Source: Nocardiopsis algeriensis (GTDB lineage: Bacteria > Actinomycetota > Actinomycetes > Streptosporangiales > Streptosporangiaceae). From it: a stretch of DNA of 64,000 bases. The notes below the pieces were generated by a model that was given only the letters and a program-made list of their open reading frames with translations, searched no databases and was not told where the DNA came from. The DNA lies in assembly GCF_014203695.1 (NCBI RefSeq), contig NZ_JACHJO010000002.1:335893-399892 (forward strand), read 5' to 3'. Shown piece by piece: positions 37,088 through 45,051 of this stretch; positions within the stretch are counted from its first letter, which is position 1, and every line of letters starts with the position of its first letter. The position numbers and the translations under genes are program-made.

Positions 37088-37577
37088 CGCCACCTCCAAG
37101 AATTGAGATTCTCGTCCGGTCCACGACGTGCCGGACAGGCGTGATTCGTACTCGCCTGCGCGCACGGACCGGCACACGCGGTCCGCCCCGTGCCCGGTCC
37201 CTGTACGACGGGGGGTGTGTCCGGGGACCCGGGGGATGTCATGGACCGCGCCCGGCTCCACGACCGAATCAGGGGAGATCTGTACCGGGCACGCCAAACA
37301 GGCGTCCATAGGTTACCGCTGTGACGGCCGGAGTGCGCCCACCGAGCTGCCGCACATCCGTATCCCGAATGTGACCTCCCGAACCCTGCCGGGCATCCGC
37401 TAGCCTCACGGCGGGGAAACCCGGGTCCGGGACGTGGGCATTGTCACGCGGTGCGCAGGGTCTGTCGCAGAAGAGTGAGTTCGCGCCCGGTTCGTTGCCC
37501 GCGGGGGTCTCCTGTATCGATTTCCCTTCGATTGGGAGGGTGGCCGTGAGAGCTGTGGAAGAGCAAGAGGTGAGGGC
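37088..37577. other. 490-bp divergent promoter region
   Basis: Separates the exporter genes (minus) from the IspD/TarI gene (plus). No coding frame is convincing. TAGCCT at 37402-37407 is a possible plus-strand -10 box. Confidence 0.45.
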
Positions 37578-38324
37578 ATGGGCCCGCGCGTGATCGCGGC
37601 GGTTCTGGCCGGAGGGGTCGGTGCCCGGATGGGCGCCTCCTTCCCCAAGCAGTTGCTGCCCCTGGAGGGCAGGCCGATCATCGAGCACACCGTCGCCGCG
37701 TTCGAGGCGTGCCCGGACGTGGACGAGGTCGTCGTCCTGATGGTGGCCGAGCACGTGGGCCGGGTCGAGGACATCGTCGCCGAGGCCGGGTTCACCAAGG
37801 TCAGCCGGGTGCTCCCCGGCGGGGCCACCCGCACCGACACCTCCTGCGCCGCGCTCGCCGCGATGGAGGGCGCCGCGGACACCGACATCGCCCTGCTCCA
37901 CGACGCCGCCCGCCCGCTGGTGCGGCCCGCGACGATCAGCGCGTGCGTGTCGGCGCTGGCGGAGGCCAACGCGGTGGGGGTGGCGGTGCCCAGCTCCGAC
38001 ACCGTGGTTCGGGTCGCGCCGGGGCGCGGCGGCGAGGCGATCGCCGAGGTTCCGCCGCGCTCGCAGCTGCGCCGGATGCAGACGCCCCAGGGCTTTCGGC
38101 TGGGGACCGTGCGCCGGGCCTACGAACTGGCGACGGCCGACCCGGACCTGGTCGCCACCGACGACTGCGGCGTCGTCCTGCGCTACCTGCCGGAGGAGGA
38201 GGTCCGGATCGTGCCGGGTGAGGAGACGAACATCAAGGTGACGAACCCGGGAGACGTGGAACTCGCCGAGACGCTGCTGCGCCGGCTGCGGAACGCGTCC
38301 GTTCCGGACGGGGGTCGGGCATGA
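37578..38324 (+). CDS. IspD/TarI-family cytidylyltransferase
   Basis: 248 residues, GAGGTGAGGGC upstream of the ATG. CTP-dependent cytidylyltransferase: AAVLAGGVGARMGASFPKQLLPL, GGATRTDTSCAAL, LLHDAARPLVRP, VAVPSSDTVVRV, RMQTPQGFR, VATDDCGVVLRY and ETNIKVTNPGDVELAE cover the family. IspD makes CDP-methylerythritol for isoprenoids; TarI makes CDP-ribitol for teichoic acid. No ispF is adjacent, and the surroundings are an exporter and a glycerophosphodiesterase, so a TarI-like role is favoured. Sequence alone cannot exclude it being the housekeeping ispD. Confidence 0.85.
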   Translation: MGPRVIAAVLAGGVGARMGASFPKQLLPLEGRPIIEHTVAAFEACPDVDEVVVLMVAEHVGRVEDIVAEAGFTKVSRVLPGGATRTDTSCAALAAMEGAADTDIALLHDAARPLVRPATISACVSALAEANAVGVAVPSSDTVVRVAPGRGGEAIAEVPPRSQLRRMQTPQGFRLGTVRRAYELATADPDLVATDDCGVVLRYLPEEEVRIVPGEETNIKVTNPGDVELAETLLRRLRNASVPDGGRA

Positions 38325-39094
38325 GCAGGGTCTTCTCCGCCACCGAGGTGATCGGGCACCGGGGCGCGGGCCGGGGCGTGGTGGACGGCGCCCGGGAGAA
38401 CACCCCCGCGTCCTTCGCCGCCGCGGTGGCGTCCGGCGCGGACTGGGTCGAGATCGACGTGCGCCGCACCGCCGACGACGAGCTGGTGCTGTACCACAAC
38501 GCCGCCCTGGACGACGGGCGCATGATCGTGGACCTCTCCGCCGAGGAGTGCCGCGCCGCCGGTCTGGCCGGCCTGGCGGAGGGGCTGGCGGCGATTCCGG
38601 CCGGAACGGGCCTCGACGTCGACGTGAAGACGGTGATGGAGGACGCGGTCGACGCCCCCTCGCGGCGGACCGTCTCCCTGCTGATGCCCCACCTCCGCCG
38701 CGAGGCGGCGCGGCGCCGGGTGTTCGTCTGCTCGTTCGACCCGGGGGTCCTGACGGCGGTCCGCGACGGCGCCCCGGAGGTGCCGACCGCGTGGATGCCC
38801 TTCGTCCGCAACCCCCTGGACCAGGCGGTGGCGGGGGCCGTCGGCCTCGGCTGCCCCGTGGTCGCGGTGGACGTGCGCTCCTTCGGCCTGACCGGGGACG
38901 GCTCCCTGCCCGGCCGCCGCCCGGTGGCGTACACCGTGGACCTGGCGCACCGGGCAGGCCTGGAGATGGCCGTGTGGTGCCCCGACCCGGCCGAGGCCGC
39001 CCTCCTAGCCGAGACCGGTGTGGACGCGGTCGTGGTCGACGACGTCCCCGGCACGGTCGCCGCCCTCGAAAGCAGCCCCACCCTCCAACCGTGA
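38321..39094 (+). CDS. glycerophosphodiester phosphodiesterase
   Basis: 257 residues; ATGA overlap with the cytidylyltransferase stop implies coupling. GDPD TIM barrel: VIGHRGAG with ARENTPASF, WVEIDVRRTADDELVLYHN (metal Glu-x-Asp, catalytic His), GLDVDVK, VCSFDPGVL, YTVDLAHR and TGVDAVVVDDVPG. Cytoplasmic, without a signal peptide. Cleaves glycerophosphodiesters to glycerol 3-phosphate and an alcohol. Next to a cytidylyltransferase it might recycle or edit teichoic-type building blocks; that is inference. Confidence 0.88.
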   Translation: MSRVFSATEVIGHRGAGRGVVDGARENTPASFAAAVASGADWVEIDVRRTADDELVLYHNAALDDGRMIVDLSAEECRAAGLAGLAEGLAAIPAGTGLDVDVKTVMEDAVDAPSRRTVSLLMPHLRREAARRRVFVCSFDPGVLTAVRDGAPEVPTAWMPFVRNPLDQAVAGAVGLGCPVVAVDVRSFGLTGDGSLPGRRPVAYTVDLAHRAGLEMAVWCPDPAEAALLAETGVDAVVVDDVPGTVAALESSPTLQP

Positions 39095-39139
39095 GGCCGC
39101 CCCCGAAGCACAGCCCCCAGCAGACCCACCCGAGCCCTC

Positions 39140-39597
39140 AAGGCGCCCGAACAAGGGAGCTGCGGCCGCAGGCCGTCCGTCGAGGGTGGTGGCGGGCGAC
39201 GGGCGGGCTGAAGCGAAGCGGAAGCCCAAAGCAAGCACAGGGGCGCCGGCGGGGTTCTGCAGGAGCGGAGCGAAGCGCCGGTCACCCGCAAGCACACCCG
39301 CGCCCCAGGGGGTGTGCCGTGAGGGCGCCGGCGGGGTTCTGCAGGAGCGGAGCGAACATCCGAGGAACGAGGATGTGAGCGCAGCGACGAAGAACCCCGC
39401 CCCAAAGGCGCCCGAGCAGGGGCCGAAGCGAAGCGGAGGCCCCAAAGCAAGCACAGTGAGCGCAGCGACGAAGAACCGCGCCCGAAAGGCGCCCGAACAA
39501 GGGGGCTGCGGCCGAAGGCCGTCCGTTGAGGGTGGTGGCGGGCGACGGGCGGGACGAAGCGAAGCGGAGGCCCCAGGCAAACACAGCGGAGGCCCCA
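39140..39597. repeat. mosaic of direct repeats rich in AGCGnAGCG
   Basis: The 510-bp gap between convergent genes is built from repeated blocks. A roughly 100-bp block at 39140-39240 recurs at about 39485-39585 with some 90 percent identity. A 34-bp block starting GGGCGCCGGCGGGG occurs at 39241-39274 and 39323-39356, identical. A 22-bp block starting GTGAGCGCAGCG occurs at 39375-39396 and 39456-39477. GCGAAGCGGA recurs several times. Open frames across it are Pro/Arg/Ala-rich and look spurious. Confidence 0.85.
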
Positions 39598-39604
39598 AAA
39601 TAAA

Positions 39605-40606
39605 CTAGGCCCTGGCGGCCTGGGCGGTACGGGAGTCCGAGCCGAGGCCGGGCGGGCTGGTGATGAAGCCCGCGCCCCATGACATGTGCATGATCGCCAG
39701 GGCCACCGGGATCAGCGGCAGGCTCGCGGCGGGCAGGCCTCGGCCCAGCGGCACCGAGGCGAGCACGATCAGGGCGGCGTAGGCGGCGGGCACGAGCCAC
39801 AGCGGCCAGAGGAGGAAGCCCCCGAGCAGCCCGGCGACCACTCCGGCCAGGGCGATCGGCGGGGCGAGGTAGCGCAGGTTGATGGTGCCCTTGTGCTGGC
39901 GTGCGACCACCCGCCGCCAGCGACCGTAGTGGAAGTACTGCTTGGCGAGCAGGCGGACGTTGCGGCGGGGGCGGTAGGACACGCGCATGCGCGGCTGGAA
40001 CCACACCGTTCCACCGGTCTGGCGGATGCGGTGGTTCATCTCCCAGTCCTGGGCCCGCAGGAAGGCCTCGTCGTAGCCGCCCACGCGCTCCAGCGCGGAG
40101 CGCCGGAAGACACCGAGGTAGACGGTGTCGGCGGGGCCGCCCTCGCCGCCGGTGTGGAAGCGGGCGTTGCCCACGCCGATCTTGGAGGTCATCGCGGCCG
40201 CGACGGCCTTCTCCCACGGGGTGGTGCCCTCGGCCGCCATGATGCCGCCGACGTTGTCGGCCCCGGTCTCGCGCAGGGTCTCCACCGCCACACGCAGGTA
40301 GTCGGACGGCATCATCGCGTGCCCGTCGATGCGGGCCACGATGTCGTGCGAGGAGGCCCCGATGGCGGCGTTGAGCCCTGCCGGGGTCTTGCCCGTGGGG
40401 TTGTCCACCACCTTGACCCTGGGGTCGGCGGCGGCCAGCGCGTCGGCGACCTCGCGGGTGCGGTCCGTCGAGGGCCCCACACCGAGCACGACCTCCAGGT
40501 CGCCGGGGTAGTCCTGGGCGAGGACGTGTTCCACCGCCGCGGCGAGGTGGCGCTCTTCGTTGAGTACGGGCATGACGACGGAGACTGGCGGCCAGGACAC
40601 GGGCAC
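39605..40606 (-). CDS. GT2 family glycosyltransferase with C-terminal membrane helices
   Basis: 333 residues, GTG start; a second GTG two codons later is better spaced from GGGAA. GT-A domain: VSVVMPVLNEERHLAAAVEHV, GVGPSTDRTREV, VDNPTGKTPAGLNAAIG, DxD-equivalent ARIDGHAM, GGIMAAEGTTPWEKAVA, RAQDWEMNHRIRQTGG (catalytic ED). Residues 240-310 hold two or three hydrophobic helices, as in ExoA/succinoglycan-type enzymes, suggesting membrane-bound transfer to a lipid-linked glycan. Confidence 0.87.
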   Translation of the reverse strand: MPVSWPPVSVVMPVLNEERHLAAAVEHVLAQDYPGDLEVVLGVGPSTDRTREVADALAAADPRVKVVDNPTGKTPAGLNAAIGASSHDIVARIDGHAMMPSDYLRVAVETLRETGADNVGGIMAAEGTTPWEKAVAAAMTSKIGVGNARFHTGGEGGPADTVYLGVFRRSALERVGGYDEAFLRAQDWEMNHRIRQTGGTVWFQPRMRVSYRPRRNVRLLAKQYFHYGRWRRVVARQHKGTINLRYLAPPIALAGVVAGLLGGFLLWPLWLVPAAYAALIVLASVPLGRGLPAASLPLIPVALAIMHMSWGAGFITSPPGLGSDSRTAQAARA

Positions 40607-40711
40607 TTCCCAAGATCAAGACGTGTCGGAACGACGGGGTACGCGGCCACAGCCGTACGGGGCGCATCGGCGTGCGACGGCGGGGTGTACGCGCGTCAAC
40701 GGTACTGCACC

Positions 40712-40746
40712 CCCGGGCCCGGCCGAACGGGTCGGCCGGGCCCGGG
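40712..40746 (-). terminator. hairpin terminator after TM2 gene
   Basis: Perfect 15-bp stem CCCGGGCCCGGCCGA / TCGGCCGGGCCCGGG with a 5-nt loop, just past the TM2-protein stop on the minus strand. Confidence 0.75.
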
Positions 40747-40764
40747 TGGAAGGGCCTGTCGGTC

Positions 40765-41004
40765 TCAGGCGGTGCGTCGGATCGGACGGCCCTGGGCGTC
40801 CTTGAAGTTGCCGACGATGACCATGATCAAGTCGATCAGGGTCCAGATGCCGAGGGCACCGCAGGTCAGCAACATGAGGACGCCGGTGCCGATCTTGCCG
40901 ACGTAGAAGCGGTGGACGCCGAAGCCTCCGACGAGGAAGGTGAGCAGGAGGGTGACGAGCCAGTCCTTGTCGGAGACCGGTTCCGTGGGGTAGTGCGCAG
41001 CCAT
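40765..41004 (-). CDS. TM2-domain membrane protein
   Basis: 79 residues from ATG 41004 with GGAG nine bases upstream. Complete TM2 domain: KDWLVTLLLTFLVGGFGVHRFYVGKIGTGVLMLLTCG then GIWTLIDLIMVIVGNFKD, two helices joined by a tight turn, with the GVHRFYVGK hallmark. Role unknown for most bacterial TM2 proteins. Transcribed away from the LCP gene, with 308 bp between. Confidence 0.88.
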   Translation of the reverse strand: MAAHYPTEPVSDKDWLVTLLLTFLVGGFGVHRFYVGKIGTGVLMLLTCGALGIWTLIDLIMVIVGNFKDAQGRPIRRTA

Positions 41005-41312
41005 GCGTGCAGCTCCGTGGAAGGGGACCGGGGAACGAAACACGAATTCCGTCTCCGTGTCCGGGGGAAGACAGGGGGTCGAGGAGAAATCCTCGCGTTC
41101 CCTGAAAGCCGTACGGCATCCTGTCGCCGCACGGCGGGAAATGAAATTACCAGAGTCCGGCCAGATGGACGCATCCGGGGAAAGCACATCTCCGGATACA
41201 CCGGAAGGCCGAAAAGAAAGACAACACGCCGAGGTCCGACATCCTGCTCCCTTCGTGGGATCAGGTGACAACCTAGGGGTAAAGACACCGTGACCGGGGT
41301 GGGACGGGGACG
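41005..41312. other. 308-bp divergent intergenic region
   Basis: Separates the TM2 gene (minus) and the LCP gene (plus); lower GC than average, with AAGAAAGACAACACG. No gene seen. TAGGGGT near 41274 may be part of the LCP promoter. Confidence 0.4.
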
Positions 41313-42785
41313 ATGAACGACGACAGCGGAGGACCGCAGCGACCTGGTGCGGACGCGTTCCGGCGCGAGCGCTCCCAGCCCCTGCCCCCCGAGGGGCGCC
41401 GGTCGCCGAGATCGGGTCGGATCACCGTGCCGAGCCGGGCCGTGCGGCGGCGCCGCACGGGTGTGGTGCTGATGGCGGCCCTGTCCGTCCTGGTCCTGCT
41501 GGCGTCGGGCACCTCGTGGGCGTTCACCGGCTGGATGTCGGGGGCACTGAACCGGTTCGACGTGTTCGGCGGCCTGACCGAGGGGGACCGCCCCGAGGCG
41601 ACCGGCGGTCTGACCTTCCTGGTGATCGGCTCCGACAGCCGGGAGGACGAGAGCGGTGAACTCGGCGGCGGCGCCTCCGAGGGCCGCCGTTCCGACACCA
41701 TGATGCTGGTGCGGCTCAACCACGAACGCGACCGCGTCACCGTCGTCGGCATTCCGCGCGACCTGTGGGTGGAGATCCCGGGCGAAGGCAGCAACAAGAT
41801 CAATGCCGCCTACTCCTTCGGGGGCCCGCAGCTGGCCGTGCGGACCGTGGAATCCGTCACGGACGTGCGGATCGATCATTACGTGGAGGTGGACTTCGCC
41901 GGATTCGTGGACGTGGTCGACGCCCTGGGCGGAATCCGGGTCTGCCTGCCCGAACCCATCCACGACCCCAAGGCGAAGCTGGACATGGCGGCGGGCACCC
42001 ACGAGGTGGACGGGACCGGCGCCCTGGCCTTCGCCCGCACCCGGGCCACGACACACGGCGACCTGGACCGCATCGACCGCCAGCAGCAGGTCCTGGCCGC
42101 GATGCTGGACCGGGCCCTCGACACCGAGACCCTGTCCGACCCCGCCAAGTTGACCGCGTTCCTGGAGAGCGCGCTGTCGTCGGTGACCGTGGACGACGGC
42201 CTGGACACCTCCGCCCTCAACGACCTCGCCTACCAGATGCGCGACCTGGACCTGTCCGCCGTCGCCTTCACGAAGGTCCCCATCGCCGACATGGACTACC
42301 GGACGCCGCACGGGGACGTGGCCCTGCTGTGGGACGAGCCCGCGGCCCGGGAGCTGTTCGCCGCGGTCCGCGCGGACCGGCCCGTCACCGAACCGGAGGA
42401 GGACTCCCCCGAGGTGCGCCCCCAGGACCTGAGCGTGCGGGTGTTCAACGCCACCGCGACCTCCGGTCTGGGCGCGCAGCTGGACGCGGCACTGGAGGAG
42501 GCCGGTTTCGGGGTGGCCGCCCCCGCGACCAACTGGGACGGCAGCGGCGTCGACATCACCCAGGTCAGGTACGGTCCCGAGGACGCGGAGGCGGCCGAGT
42601 ACCTGTCCTCGCTCGTCCCCGGCTCCGAGGCCGTCGAGGACGCCACCCTGGCCGGTGAGCTGCAGATCGTGATCGGTGCCAACTACACGACGTTCGACTC
42701 TCCCGGGTCCGGGACCGCGGCGCCGGAGGGGGAGTCCTCCGGCGCTCCGGAGACCTCGACCGCCCGGGACAACATCTGCGGGTGA
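41313..42785 (+). CDS. LytR-CpsA-Psr family glycopolymer ligase
   Basis: 490 residues. Transfers lipid-linked glycopolymers to peptidoglycan outside the membrane. Basic cytoplasmic start, transmembrane helix at about 49-70, LCP domain at about 100-270 (LTFLVIGSDSRED, RRSDTMMLVRLNHERDRVTVVGIPRDLWVEI, INAAYSFGG, VDFAGFVDVVDALGGI, ALAFARTRATTHGDLDRIDRQQQ with pyrophosphate-binding Arg residues) and a LytR_C domain at about 375-460 (LSVRVFNATATSGLGAQLD). Ser/Gly-rich tail ends in a lone Cys (DNICG). Likely attaches the polymer made by the surrounding genes. Confidence 0.92.
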   Translation: MNDDSGGPQRPGADAFRRERSQPLPPEGRRSPRSGRITVPSRAVRRRRTGVVLMAALSVLVLLASGTSWAFTGWMSGALNRFDVFGGLTEGDRPEATGGLTFLVIGSDSREDESGELGGGASEGRRSDTMMLVRLNHERDRVTVVGIPRDLWVEIPGEGSNKINAAYSFGGPQLAVRTVESVTDVRIDHYVEVDFAGFVDVVDALGGIRVCLPEPIHDPKAKLDMAAGTHEVDGTGALAFARTRATTHGDLDRIDRQQQVLAAMLDRALDTETLSDPAKLTAFLESALSSVTVDDGLDTSALNDLAYQMRDLDLSAVAFTKVPIADMDYRTPHGDVALLWDEPAARELFAAVRADRPVTEPEEDSPEVRPQDLSVRVFNATATSGLGAQLDAALEEAGFGVAAPATNWDGSGVDITQVRYGPEDAEAAEYLSSLVPGSEAVEDATLAGELQIVIGANYTTFDSPGSGTAAPEGESSGAPETSTARDNICG

Positions 42786-42810
42786 GATCCCCGCGAAGGA
42801 GGGTGCTTCC

Positions 42811-43437
42811 GTGCTCCGCCATCTGGCAGGCCTGCTCGCAGGTGTCGCCCTGGCCCCTGTGCTGTGGATTGCCGTCGCCTGGGCCTCGGGGTCCCTGCCC
42901 CGGCTCGTCGAGGGCGAGGTGTCCTTCGCCTCCGTGGCATCGGCCGCGGTGCTGTGCCTGGCGGGCTTCGCCGCCGCCTATGTGGCGGCGGCGAGGATCT
43001 CTCCCCTGGCCGCCGGGGCGTCGGGGGCGCTGCTCACCGCCCTGGCCCTGTGGCCGGCGGTGCACCCCGCGTCGATGGGGAGTGCGCTGTCCTGGCTCAA
43101 CGACGAGAGCTCCCTGTACCCGGGCGGCCCCGGCACGGGTACGGCGCTGCTGCTGGGCGCACTGCTGCTGTTCTCCGCGGCGGTCCCGTCCCGCTGGCGG
43201 ACGGCTGTCCCCGCCGCCCCCGCGGCGGCCCCCGAGGTCTTCGGCGTCCCCGAGGACACGGAGCCCCCGGCACCGGTGCCCGACACCGTTCCGCAACCGC
43301 CGGAGGTCCCGCCGACCGTGGTCGTGGACCCTTCCTCCGCGGGCGATCCGAACAAGACCACCACTCCCTTCGTGCGCGACGAGAGCGGTACTGTGTGGGC
43401 GCCGCTGAACCCGGACGCGGGAGGGGAGACACGCTGA
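42811..43437 (+). CDS. four-span membrane protein with proline-rich tail, unknown function
   Basis: 208 residues from GTG 42811, with AAGGAGG eight bases upstream and 25 bp after the LCP stop, so probably cotranscribed. Hydrophobic segments: LAGLLAGVALAPVLWIAVAW, VASAAVLCLAGFAAAYVAA, AAGASGALLTALALWPAV and GTGTALLLGALLLFSAAV, then a Pro/Glu-rich soluble tail (about 130-208). No family recognised. The pairing with LCP suggests an accessory role in wall-polymer attachment, without direct evidence. Confidence 0.65.
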   Translation: MLRHLAGLLAGVALAPVLWIAVAWASGSLPRLVEGEVSFASVASAAVLCLAGFAAAYVAAARISPLAAGASGALLTALALWPAVHPASMGSALSWLNDESSLYPGGPGTGTALLLGALLLFSAAVPSRWRTAVPAAPAAAPEVFGVPEDTEPPAPVPDTVPQPPEVPPTVVVDPSSAGDPNKTTTPFVRDESGTVWAPLNPDAGGETR

Positions 43438-43688
43438 GCCCCTCCGGTACGGAGTGTGCCCGGACGCGGCGGTAACCTGAGCGCCTGACTGTTCATGTCG
43501 TGTTCGGTCGTGCGCCACAAGGCGGCGCGTAAGGTGATGCTCCGCACCACCGGGTGCTTCTCTGGTGGCCAAAGCATGTCCGATTTCTGCCCTCAAGCGG
43601 CGTGGTGACCGGCTCCGGCGGGCATCATCAGCAGCACGAGGGCGGATGGAAGCGGGGAAGGACACAACCAGTGGTCGAAGCGGACCGT

Positions 43689-45002
43689 ATGCGCGTCTCC
43701 GTCATCGGTACGGGGTACCTGGGCGCCACCACCGCGGCCTGTCTGGCCGAGATGGGCTTCGAGGTGCTCGGGCTCGACGTCGACAAGGCCAAGATCGACA
43801 CGCTCCGCGCCGGCAGCGTGCCCTTCTACGAGCCCGGTCTCGACGAGCTCCTCGAACGGAACCTCCAGGCGGGCCGCCTCGGTTTCACGACCTCCTTCGC
43901 CGAGGCCGCCGCCTTCGCCGACCTGCACCTCATCTGTGTGGGCACGCCCCAGCAGGAGGGGTCCGGCGCCGCCGACCTGCGCTACGTCAACTCCGCGGTG
44001 GACCAGCTGGCCCCGCATCTGACCCGGCCGTCCGTGGTCGTGGGGCGCTCCACCGTCCCGGTGGGCACCGCCGCCACGCTGGCCGCGCGCCTGGCCGCGC
44101 TGGCACCTGTCGGCGAGGAGGCCGAACTGGGGTGGAGCCCGGAGTTCCTCCGTGAGGGCTTCGGGGTGGAGGACACCCTGCACCCGAACCGGATCGTCCT
44201 GGGCACCGACTCCCCGCGGGTCGAGAAGGCCGTGCGCTCCCTGTGGCAGCAGCAGATCGACGAGGGTGTCCCCTTCCTCCTCACCGACCTGCAGACGGCC
44301 GAGCTGGTCAAGGTGGCGGCCAACGCCTTCCTGGCCACCAAGATCTCCTTCATCAACGCGATGGCGGAGGTGTCGGAGGTCGCCGGCGCCGACGTCATCC
44401 AGCTGGCCGAGGCGCTCTCCTACGACGACCGGATCGGCGGCAAGTTCCTGGGTCCGGGTCTGGGCTTCGGCGGCGGCTGCCTGCCCAAGGACATCCGCGC
44501 GTTCATGGCCCGTGCGGACGAGCTGGGCGTGGAGCCCGCGCTGTCGTTCCTGCGCGAGGTGGACGCGATCAACCAGCGCCGCCGCGCACGCACCATCGAC
44601 ATCGCCCGCCAGCTGATCGGCGGCAACTTCGCGGGCAGCACGGTCGCCGTGCTGGGCGCGGCGTTCAAACCCAACTCCGACGACATCCGGGACTCGCCCG
44701 CGCTGGACGTGGCGGCCACGATCGCCTCGCTGGGCGCCCGCGTGACGGTGTACGACCCGCAGGCCCTGGAGCGGGCCCGGCAGGAGCACCCGGAGCTGAA
44801 CTACGCGGACTCCATGCTCGCGGCCGCGGCCGGCGCCGACGTGGTCCTGCTGCTCACCGAGTGGCAGGAGTTCCGCGAGGCCAACCCGGAGGCCCTGGGC
44901 GAGGTCGTGGCGGACAAGCGGATCGTGGACGGGCGCAACGCGCTCGACCCGACCTTCTGGCGCTCGGCCGGCTGGACCTACCGGGCGCTGGGCCGGCAGT
45001 AG
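43689..45002 (+). CDS. ugd: UDP-glucose 6-dehydrogenase
   Basis: 437 residues from ATG 43689. NAD-dependent oxidation of UDP-glucose to UDP-glucuronate: VSVIGTGYLGATTAACLAEMG, VGTPQQEG, VGRSTVPVGTA, SPEFLREGFGVEDT, LVKVAANAFLATKISFINAMAE and catalytic Cys in GFGGGCLPKDIRA. The GFGGxCLPKD form marks the UDP-glucose group, unlike the GGHCIP enzyme at 27099. The 251 bp upstream contain TAACCT in GCGGTAACCTGAG, a possible -10 box, and no gene that I can see. Confidence 0.92.
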   Translation: MRVSVIGTGYLGATTAACLAEMGFEVLGLDVDKAKIDTLRAGSVPFYEPGLDELLERNLQAGRLGFTTSFAEAAAFADLHLICVGTPQQEGSGAADLRYVNSAVDQLAPHLTRPSVVVGRSTVPVGTAATLAARLAALAPVGEEAELGWSPEFLREGFGVEDTLHPNRIVLGTDSPRVEKAVRSLWQQQIDEGVPFLLTDLQTAELVKVAANAFLATKISFINAMAEVSEVAGADVIQLAEALSYDDRIGGKFLGPGLGFGGGCLPKDIRAFMARADELGVEPALSFLREVDAINQRRRARTIDIARQLIGGNFAGSTVAVLGAAFKPNSDDIRDSPALDVAATIASLGARVTVYDPQALERARQEHPELNYADSMLAAAAGADVVLLLTEWQEFREANPEALGEVVADKRIVDGRNALDPTFWRSAGWTYRALGRQ

Positions 45003-45016
45003 TCCCCTCTTCCGTG

Positions 45017-45043
45017 CCCCGGCACCGCAGTGCGGTGCCGGGG
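45017..45043. terminator. bidirectional hairpin terminator
   Basis: CCCCGGCACCGCA and TGCGGTGCCGGGG, 13-bp perfect palindrome arms around a single G, between the convergent ugd and MFS stops. Confidence 0.8.
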
Positions 45044-45051
45044 CCGTTCCG

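Noticed and set aside
37578-38324. Firm naming of the cytidylyltransferase as housekeeping ispD
   Set aside because: No ispF or other MEP gene is adjacent and the context is surface polymer; motif content does not separate IspD from TarI.
39005-39598. 197-codon minus-strand frame over the repeat block
   Set aside because: It is composed of repeat modules, has low-complexity Pro/Arg/Ala sequence, overlaps the end of the GDPD gene and has no ribosome-binding site.
43438-43688. Riboswitch or small gene in the 251 bp before ugd
   Set aside because: No known aptamer pattern, conserved stem or coding bias could be recognised by eye.
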